This document shows positions 9,262 to 15,345 of a DNA stretch of 15,345 bases, piece by piece. This DNA is from Panaeolus papilionaceus (taxonomy: Eukaryota; Basidiomycota; Agaricomycetes; Agaricales), in assembly GCA_015501605.1 (NCBI GenBank), contig JADNRZ010000069.1:1-15345 (forward strand). The letters are read 5' to 3'. Numbering within the stretch: position 1 is the stretch's first letter; every line of letters begins with the position of its first letter. Below the pieces are notes generated by a model. It worked only from the letters and a program-made list of their open reading frames with translations. It was not told where the DNA came from and made no database searches. A program made the position numbers and the translations under genes.

Positions 9262-9436
9262 CTCTCCCCTGACTACCCTAGGGAGTCCCTAGGGACTCAT
9301 AAGACTCTCTACAGACTCTCTACAGACTCTCTACAGACTTTTCACATATTTGCTCAAATTTACTTTTCTGACATAATAAGCCAAAGGGCGGTATACAGAC
9401 TCCCTACAGACTCCCTACAGACTTGGTAGGGAGTCT
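9262..9436. repeat. Cluster of 11-base direct repeats and palindromes (possible mobile-unit end)
   Basis: CCCTAGGG occurs at 9276-9283 and 9287-9294, the second inside a perfect 16-base palindrome at 9283-9298. Three tandem copies of GACTCTCTACA follow at 9303-9335. Two copies of the variant GACTCCCTACA lie at 9398-9419. The last variant copy pairs with GTAGGGAGTCT at 9426-9436 to form an 11-base hairpin. The cluster ends 63 bases downstream of the CxC5/CxC6 gene's stop. It resembles the subterminal motif array of a DNA transposon, but no matching partner was found right of 14067. Confidence 0.6.
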
Positions 9437-9499
9437 GGTATATCACTTCCAGATTTATAGTAATACATGACCATGAAAATACTGTTCTAGTTTATATAA

Positions 9500-11578
9500 C
9501 TAATCATCATCATCTGTGTCAGAGTCCTCTGAGTCAGTACTATCAGATTTTTGAGCCCTTTTCTTTAGAACCTTCTTGGAGTGGATATATAAGATAGCAT
9601 GCAAAAACCAGTTGAAGTTCCAGATGGTGAACTTTTTCAGAATATACTCATACCCAGCAAGCCATGCATTAAGTTGTTCACATGCCTGTAGAGAATACAT
9701 TAACACACATTTGTGAAGTAAGTAGAATCAAAATCAAACCTGGGTATTGAATACTCTTTTCCAAACAGTCTGGCCAGTGTTGGTCCTTACTTTTAAAACC
9801 AAATTTGGACTTGACCCATCTTCTGGAGCAGGGTTGCAAAATTCTTGACAAAGTGCATCTGTCTTGCTATGGTTTTTATAGTGGTAGGAGTCAACAATGA
9901 AGCGAGTTGTGTCCAACCACCCTTTGAAAGTTGGATTTTTAGTCACTGTTTTAAGAACGATGCAGGCTTTGTCAATGCAGATAAATGAAGGTCGTAGTTC
10001 AGGAGTGGGATAAACTGATGTGAGAAAGGACATAATGTTTGTTGGAGACTCTGATTTGGCAAACAATGCCCAAGCAATGACAACACCACATGGAGCACAG
10101 AGAGTCTCCACACAGTAGTACTTTGTTGGGGAAAAGTAATGCTTGAATGTAATTGGCTCTGGGTCATCCTGGTCATGGGGATTGGGCTGGCGATTAGGAG
10201 TGGGCTGCCATGGGTTTCTCTCTCCATTCCGATGAATAACACGAGCAACTCCAAGAAAGTCACTTCGACGATTTGCACTGTTCCATTTGTTCCATTGGGT
10301 TTGGTGAAGTCGACATGCCTTGGTTCCTTGTACAACTTGTCGAGAGCAGTCTGCCATACGACACAAGGCTCCATACTGAGCAACATGATCATGGCAGTAG
10401 GATTCTCCACGATAGTTAGCCAGAGCACTGGTACAGCCAGGACGAGCACAATGCACAGGACCAGTCACAATGCCATCCACAACACGCATGTTGACTGTAT
10501 CTTCAGAGGAAATGTCTGGTTCATCGTCTACTGATTCTCGGTATGGCTGTGTGCAGTCACTGCAGGAATGTGTAGCCATGTTGGGAAGTTGGCCTTTCTG
10601 TCCCAGCTGTTGGAATGCATGTTTTGTCAAGGAGTCGATGGAAGAATTATAGGGAATAGTAAGGTCAACAGAGGTGTCGCTAGAAATCAGACGAGTGGAT
10701 TCTTGAATAAATGCCTGCCAAATGTGTCGACGTGATACAAGGTTGTTGGGATTTTCAGATGAAAAGCTGTCATTCCAGAATTCCTTGTAGGCTGATGAAG
10801 AAGCATGGAGATTGTATGTTGCATTGCATACAGCAGAGGAAAAAACACGATCTGACCACAGTGACTGTCCAATCTTCAAATAACGGGCATCTGGTTGTAG
10901 GAGTTCTTCTTTGTGATCTGTATCAGGTGTTGACCAATACCGGGTATCTGGTAGATATGTTGTCTTGCAGCCAGCACCTGTTCCATGTCCACATCGTGCT
11001 CCAACCACATAGCTATATGGATGGTATGTGGAAGATTTGATAAGGTTGACTTGCGCAACATCATCATGCTTCATGTAAAAGTGTAGGGAGCGAGGCTGGC
11101 AGTTAGGCATTTGACATTGGAAGACAGTAGGAGCAATGACATAGACAGGTTCAATAGCTGCAGTGTTGATTGGCTTTAGTGAAGACATGTGACCACGTTG
11201 TTGGAAGGAGGGTTTTAACTTGAGGTTGACTGCTAGCCGATGAAGAATGTCTCCAAATTTCTCTGGAGTAGCATGGGAGTTGAGGAGGAGTGAGGTATCA
11301 TCATCAAAACGACGGATGAGGAGGCGAGCAAGAGCATCTATCCAAACACTGGATGTCCGCTCTGTTCCAGAAATTCTAATCTTTCGTCGGAAGTGAAGGT
11401 TAAGAAGATCAGGATTCTCCAGAAGGCTGAACAGAATAACAAGGGTAGAGGACAATGATATGTTGTTGTTGAAATTGCTCTGAATAAAGGAGCTAAATGT
11501 TGAGAAAGGGATGTCTGGAAATGGGGAGGTATTGGATGTGGCAGATACGATGGGGATGAATGAAAGCAGTGCAAGCAT
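9500..11578 (-). CDS. KDZ-associated CxC5/CxC6-type cysteine-cluster protein with transposase-like C-terminal domain
   Basis: Two exons joined by intron 9686-9739 give about 674 residues from ATG at 11578. The frame is open upstream to 11656 without another ATG. The N-terminal 150 residues resemble the start of CxC5-type proteins. Cys155, 160, 196 and 204 form the first cluster (CQMPNC and a GARCGHGTGAGC stretch). A CSDC pair lies at 339-342. A second, CxC6-like cluster spans about 377-425 (CARPGC, YCHDH, CRMADC, CRLH). The C-terminal third has IDKAC (D536), RFIVDSYHYKNH (D563, H566, H570) and QACEQLNAWL (E616). From memory this matches an RNase H-like transposase-type core found in several eukaryotic proteins. 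The tail is acidic (DSEDSDTDDDD). CxC domains are known from proteins linked to KDZ transposons in basidiomycetes; the present role (transposition or DNA binding) is inferred. No damage is visible. Confidence 0.78.
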
Positions 11579-11703
11579 TTGAAAGGTGAATGATTTGAGA
11601 AAGATGGACAGGAAAAATGCAAGCAGCTGCCATAGGTAAAGACACAGACTAATCACAGTTTATTCAACAAAAGTATGGAAGTGTTCGTAGATGTATCAAC
11701 TCA
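11579..11703 (-). promoter_or_regulatory. Short spacer between the two minus-strand genes
   Basis: Only 125 bases separate the stop of the upstream charged-protein gene (11704) from the start used for the CxC5/CxC6 gene. This spacer must hold the terminator of one and the promoter of the other, unless they are co-transcribed. No distinct TATA element stands out. Confidence 0.35.
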
Positions 11704-13720
11704 CTACTCGCTATCTGCTACAGTCTTCTTCTTCCTCTCCTTTCGCTTCTCTTTTTCCTTGCTCTTCTCCTTCTCCTTTGCCCTCTCCTTTGCCTTCTCT
11801 GTAACTTTCTCCTTCCCCTTCCCCTTCCCCTTCTCCTTCTCCTTCTCCTTCTCCTTCTCCTTCTCCTTCTCCTTCTCCTTCTCCTTCTCCTTCTCCTTCT
11901 CCTTTCCCTTTCCCTTGTCCGCTTTTTTCTTCCCTTTGGACTTCTTCTGACTGCTCCCCTCTGCCTCAGCTTCCTCCCATGCCTCAGCTTCCTCCTCCTC
12001 TGCCTCCTCCTCTGCTACTTTCTTAAGCCAAGATGTGAGAAGCGATTGCAATTTTCCAGTACCTCCTTCAAAGATATCCTCCTCCTTTCCAGAGAGTGGT
12101 GTGTGCAAGTCTGTGTTGAGCCAGTCGAAGACCTTCTTGTGACGAGGATTGTTGCCATCAACAAGAGAAAACTTTGGCTTCCAGTAGCCATAGAAAGTGG
12201 TTTTGTTGTTGATAAGAGTAATGATGTCCTCATGAGTGGCCTTCAACTTGGAGGGCCATGTGCCATTCTTCTTCTTTTCGTCCAGCAGCTCGACACTAGA
12301 GGTGATGAGTTTCCAGCGTTGGTAAGCCTGGTAGAGATTGGTAATTGGGCTCTTGTCATAGAGCCAGAGGATGTCGGTGGGCATGTTGAGATGATTGATG
12401 ATCGCATGATCAACATCAGTGAGTGGAAGATCTTTAAGCGTTTCAGGAGGAGGATCAATGGACATAGCATACTCAGAGAGTGGAGAGTTTGGGGTCATAG
12501 AGCGCCTGCCTGCACTAGTAGAACGAGAGCGACTATGGAGAAGGTTTGGAACAGCTGACAAGGAAGGAGGAAAAATTTGAAAAGTGCTCTGAATATGCAT
12601 GTATTAATTGGGATGAATGATATATTCCAAGTATTAGTGCTCACCATTAAGACATGAATCACCAACTCCCCATCCTCTTCAAACCAGAGATCATCGTCAG
12701 GGTCTGCATAGTCTGCCTTCGTCATAACCAAATCATAGATTCCACATAAAACCCAAAAATTGCGATTGCGGACAAAGAAGACTGCATGGGGTGTATCTAA
12801 AATTAGGAATAATTAGAAGAGTCACAATCCAAAATAAAATAGACATACTCTTTATGTAGGATAATTGGCTCTCCAACAACGTCAACACAGACTGAAGACT
12901 ATACTCCTTAGCTGTAACCTTTGCTCGACAAGTTGGTGGCAGATCTAAACCAATTCCACTGGGATTTTCAGAACTGGTGTAAAGAGCGACCCATCGCTTG
13001 GGGTTACTTGCTGAAGAAATAGCAGGGGGAGGAGTATCGGTAATATCCTTTCGAGCGGCCTTCCCTCGGATAGTCCCGTCGGTAGTAGTTGACGCACCCT
13101 GAAGTTTATCTTTCTCAGTGAAGGTGTCCTCAAAGTCGTAGACATTGAGTTCATCAGAAACAGGATTGTTGGAAAGGTTGGAAACCTCAGGAGCAATGTC
13201 AGGAGAGGCGTCAAGAGCAACACCAGGAGAGGTGTCAAGAGCGATTTCGTTAGAGGTGTCGATATCGAAAAAGTCGTCAAGAGCAGGAGAGTCCTCGTGC
13301 ATAGGAACATCAACACTGGGAGCTGCAGCAGTCTCCTGGACCTCTACCTTCTTTGGATGGCGACGTGGTGGAGGACCAACAGGTATACCCATCTTCTTGA
13401 GACGATCTTTTGTCCTATAATATATATTAGTATAAATACTTGATGAAAATTCAAAATTTGTGACATATGCAAGAACATCCTTCGAAGTCGAATCAATTTT
13501 ACCCTTGGATCTTTTTGCTCCTTTAGCAGGAGCCTTGGCTGCAGACGATCTGGCACACAGTTAGATTGTACAGCGAATATCAAGAAGAGAAAATACATAC
13601 TTCTTCTTCATTATGTTGGCTTTTCCTTTCTTGTCCTTCTCTGCTTCATCATCATCATCGTCCTCGTCCTCCTCGTCCTCCTCATCCTCATCCTCATCCT
13701 CGTCCTCCTCTTTCTCTGCC

Positions 13721-13752
<32 letters not shown>

Positions 13753-14067
13753 TTCCTCTTCCTCAACATCGTCATCGTCATCCTCTACCTCATCATCATC
13801 ATCCACCCCTTCATCCTCTGCCTCATCAACTTCCATCTTATCCTCGTTCTCCCCTGTGTCCCCAACAAGCATTGCAACATCCCCATCCCCATCCTCATCC
13901 CCTTCATTTTCACCCTTTCGGGCTCTCTTGGCTTTGGCAGAATTTTCGAGAGAGGAGATAGCACGCTTGCGGCCGGGTTTGGTTGGACTCGGCTTAGCAG
14001 GCTTGGTAACAGAAGAATTTGCAGCTTTTTTTGCCTTAAAACGGGTGCTTGAACGTGGAGCAGACAT
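11704..14067 (-). CDS. Large charged, probably nuclear, protein of unknown function (partner of the CxC5/CxC6 gene)
   Basis: The ATG at 14067 opens a basic segment (KPSPTKPGRKRAISS, KAKRARKG: nuclear-localisation-like), then a nearly pure Asp/Glu tract at about residues 83-148. Introns at 12797-12848 and 12589-12644 join in frame. The first intron starts at 13600 with acceptor at 13511, or starts at 13596 with acceptor at 13534; both keep the frame. An AT-rich stretch near 13411-13435 resembles a 25-base intron, but the frame is open through it. The total is about 721 residues. The centre holds a Pro/Asp-rich region and a conserved-looking segment (HAVFFVRNRNFWVLCGIYDL, PDDDLWFEEDGELVIHV). 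A helical domain follows (TDILWLYDKSPITNLYQAYQ, FYGYWKPKF, FDWLNTDLHTPL). The C-terminus is a long Lys-Glu repeat. I do not recognise a family. Tandem position suggests that it belongs to the same mobile unit as the next gene. Confidence 0.7.
11829..11904. repeat. Six-base tandem repeat (CTCCTT) encoding Lys-Glu repeats
   Basis: About a dozen copies of a six-base unit read on the minus strand as alternating Lys and Glu. The repeat lies inside the charged-protein gene. Antisense frames rich in Ser and Phe over this stretch are shadows. Copy number here is likely variable between strains. Confidence 0.8.
13645..13810. repeat. Trinucleotide-rich tract (CAT/CTC) encoding the Asp/Glu-rich region
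   Basis: Imperfect CAT, CCT and CGT triplets run for about 165 bases, with an uninterrupted TCA/ATC run at 13721-13751. On the minus strand they encode Asp and Glu in the charged protein. The long Ser-, His- or Pro-rich frames on the plus strand are composition artefacts. Confidence 0.8.
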
Positions 14068-14298
14068 AGTTACAGCAGTGGTTTGTTAAGTTTGTTGGAG
14101 AAAATGTAGTGCGTGCGTTGGTGGAAGCAGAAAGAAAGAGTTATCAACCGCGCATGGCATGAGTCAGTGACATGCGGCATTCCACGGATTGCTCACCCAA
14201 TCCATCTATTTTTAGATTGCAGTGCGAGTTGATTAAAAAAAAAATTATATTAACTGTATCTAATCTACGACATGAAGTACATTACAATTTAAATACAA
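14068..14298 (-). promoter_or_regulatory. Upstream region of the charged-protein gene
   Basis: This region of about 230 bases precedes the gene start. It contains an A-run with an AT-rich stretch at 14234-14255 that could nucleosome-deplete the promoter. It is bounded on the far side by the hairpin cluster. No recognised transcription-factor site was identified. Confidence 0.35.
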
Positions 14299-14342
14299 GA
14301 ACTCATTTCGCTACACCACTTCTGGTGTAGTGAAATGAGTTC
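14299..14342. repeat. Hairpin 1 of a three-hairpin cluster
   Basis: Arms 14299-14318 and 14323-14342 pair over 20 bases with one mismatch (a G-T position, tolerable in RNA) around a four-base loop, cttc. The stem is AT/GC mixed, and no U-tract typical of a bacterial terminator follows. It directly abuts hairpin 2. Confidence 0.85.
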
Positions 14343-14380
14343 AAGCTACGAAGGCCAATGTCATTTGGCCTTCGTAGCTT
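14343..14380. repeat. Hairpin 2 of a three-hairpin cluster
   Basis: Arms 14343-14358 and 14365-14380 are perfect 16-base reverse complements around the six-base loop tgtcat. The hairpin begins on the very next base after hairpin 1 and has an unrelated stem sequence. Confidence 0.88.
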
Positions 14381-14430
14381 TCGCGCGATGGATGGGCGCT
14401 AGTGTGCGTAAACAACACACACAACAACGC

Positions 14431-14466
14431 ACGACCACCAACGCGTTTACGCGCGTTGGTGGTCGT
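14431..14466. repeat. Hairpin 3 of a three-hairpin cluster
   Basis: Arms 14431-14445 and 14452-14466 are perfect 15-base reverse complements around the loop tttacg. Weaker pairing extends outward (14422-14429 against 14468-14475). The stem is GC-rich and unrelated to the other two. Confidence 0.88.
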
Positions 14467-14606
14467 CTGTGGTTGCGTGCATCGTTCACGGTTGTGGTGT
14501 ATGGCTGCGTTCACCCGTCACCATCCCGCCCGCGCCCCTTTACCCCATCCCATCCCCTCCCCGGCTCTTCGCGGCTATCTCCCCCTCCCGTCTCTTTGCG
14601 TCTCCC
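14467..14606. other. Pyrimidine-rich non-coding stretch
   Basis: This segment lies between hairpin 3 and the right repeat arm. From 14518 it is strongly C/T-rich on the plus strand (ccatcccgcccgcgccccttt and onward). Overlapping frames here are short and compositionally biased, so no gene is called. Such tracts occur in fungal core promoters, but no gene starts downstream within the window. Confidence 0.4.
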
Positions 14607-14637
14607 CAGCCATGGAGGCTAGAATCATTAATGAAAG

Positions 14638-14704
14638 ACTGTCTTTCGACAGTGAGTGTTCATTTATCAGAACTGTCCATGGACAGTGACTGTCAATAGG
14701 CAGT
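14638..14704. promoter_or_regulatory. Three 16-base palindromes of form ACTGTC-N4-GACAGT (right arm)
   Basis: The sites are at 14638-14653 (perfect, spacer tttc), 14672-14687 (perfect 16-base palindrome, spacer catg) and 14689-14704 (one mismatch). They mirror the left-arm sites in order and spacing. Their conserved half-sites around variable spacers suggest protein-binding sites; the binding factor is unknown. Confidence 0.55.
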
Positions 14705-14717
14705 GGGCTGGCTTTTG

Positions 14718-14895
14718 TCAGTGGGGGGGGATTTTCCGGGGGTGGGGGATGGGTAGGGGGGTGGGTAGGGGCATATAGGGGGTGAAATAGGTGATATTCC
14801 GGGGGTAGGAGGATGGGTAGGGGGTTGGGGATAGGGGGGATGGATGGAGGATACCGGATAGGGGCTGGTGGCTTATCTGGCTGGGTGGGGGTAGG
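14718..14895 (+). repeat. G-rich tract in right arm, G-quadruplex potential on plus strand
   Basis: Runs of three to eight G are separated by short spacers over nearly 180 bases. It mirrors the C-rich tract of the left arm. It is not telomeric, since no regular TTAGGG unit occurs. Confidence 0.55.
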
Positions 14896-15345
14896 GGAAA
14901 TGTTGTCGGATAGATATGATATGGGTATGGGGCCGTAGAGAAAAAAATCAGGATCCCGGAATGGGTATTTTCGGGGTGGGGGGATCAGTGGTTGGCGAGC
15001 AATTAAGGAAATACACTCTCAGAGCTGGCGATAAATCAAAATAAATCGAAAAAATAATATAAATCGCAAATAGCGCGCTCATTTCTGCTCCGATTAGGCT
15101 GAAATTTTGAACGCAGCCTCCCACATATGATCCCTATCGACCCTTAAAAAATGTTTTTTTACATGGGTCACTTGAAAAGCCCCTATCTTTGGCCCAAACA
15201 GTATCCTGCTCCATATTGCACCGCTCTGGGCACTATTTTGGGCGATCTATATATCATTAGAAAGCTATTAACAGCCTCTATAAGATCCCACCATCTGATC
15301 TGCCAAATTGTACCAGCAACCCAGCAGATCAGGTTCGCTTTTTCT

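Larger units (their letters stand above)
14607..15345. repeat. Right arm of long inverted repeat (continues beyond window)
   Basis: This is the reverse complement of 1161-1902. From the inner end outward it holds three 16-base palindromes (14638-14704), a G-rich tract (14718-14895), an AT-rich stretch near 15030-15070, and inverted satellite units from about 15190. The match is unbroken at the last base of the window, so the arm very likely extends further. The inner boundary lies at the shared cagccatgg/ccatggctg-like sequence. It has no convincing gene. Confidence 0.9.

Noticed and set aside
9303..9419. CRISPR-like repeat array
   Set aside because: Units are 11 bases in direct tandem without spacers, and the genome is eukaryotic.
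11579..11656. N-terminal signal peptide on the CxC5/CxC6 protein
   Set aside because: The hydrophobic start (YLWQLLAFFLSIFLK) depends on a GTG codon. The first in-frame ATG is at 11578, and cysteine-cluster proteins of this kind are expected in the nucleus.
11675..11950. Plus-strand Ser/Phe-rich frame with membrane-like composition
   Set aside because: It is the antisense of a six-base Lys-Glu repeat; the hydrophobicity is a by-product of CTCCTT repetition.
13411..13435. A 25-base intron in the charged-protein gene (gtattt...ttatag)
   Set aside because: It is too short, and removing it would shift the downstream frame; reading straight through has no stop.
13566..14089. Plus-strand Ser-rich and Pro/His-rich long frames
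   Set aside because: They are antisense shadows of the Asp/Glu-rich coding tract on the minus strand, produced by triplet repeats.
14299..14466. Bacterial-type intrinsic terminators or a tRNA cluster
   Set aside because: No U-tract follows the stems, no cloverleaf can be drawn, and the locus is eukaryotic.
14718..14895. Telomeric or subtelomeric repeat
   Set aside because: G-runs are irregular and no TTAGGG-type unit repeats; the same block occurs internally in both arms.
1161..15345. The long repeats as LTRs of one retrotransposon
   Set aside because: The two copies are inverted, whereas LTRs of one element are direct repeats. The interior also lacks a gag-pol gene; the only retrotransposon sequence is a 210-base copia relic.

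Overview
The window reads as repeat-rich nuclear DNA from a filamentous basidiomycete, most likely an agaricomycete. The genes are cut by many short introns (about 50-65 bases, GTRNGT...YAG). One gene encodes cysteine clusters of the CxC5/CxC6 type that accompany KDZ (Kyakuja-Dileera-Zisupton) transposons in mushrooms. The assignment rests on gene structure and family recognition from memory; no search was run. No rRNA, tRNA or ordinary metabolic gene was seen.

Layout, left to right. (1) Positions 1-1340 are a degenerate tandem repeat with a period near 178 bases, holding a small fold-back near 806-935. (2) Positions 1161-1902 form the left arm of a long inverted repeat. The right arm is 14607-15345 and runs off the window. 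The arms are roughly 96-97% identical by eye and lie 12.7 kb apart. (3) Positions 1900-2109 are a broken piece of a Ty1/copia reverse transcriptase/RNase H region. (4) Positions 2110-6061 are a complete hAT transposon. Its transposase, on the minus strand, can be spliced by 11 introns into one open frame of 912 residues. (5) Positions 6066-6514 are the 3' end of an unrecognised three-exon gene, abutting the hAT. (6) Positions 6716-9190 (minus) are a decayed multi-exon gene with three in-frame stops. (7) Positions 9262-9436 hold 11-base direct repeats and palindromes that may mark the end of a mobile unit. (8) Positions 9500-11578 and 11704-14067 (minus) are two tandem genes: a CxC5/CxC6 protein with a transposase-like C-terminus, and a large charged, probably nuclear, protein. 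(9) Positions 14299-14466 contain three near-perfect hairpins, followed by pyrimidine-rich DNA and the right arm.

The window is therefore a nest of mobile DNA framed by a long inverted repeat. The parts most worth following are the two-gene CxC5/CxC6 cassette, the apparently intact hAT, the hairpin cluster, and the regular 16-base palindromes at the inner end of each arm. Whether the arms are the termini of one large element or two independent copies of a repeat cannot be decided from this window.
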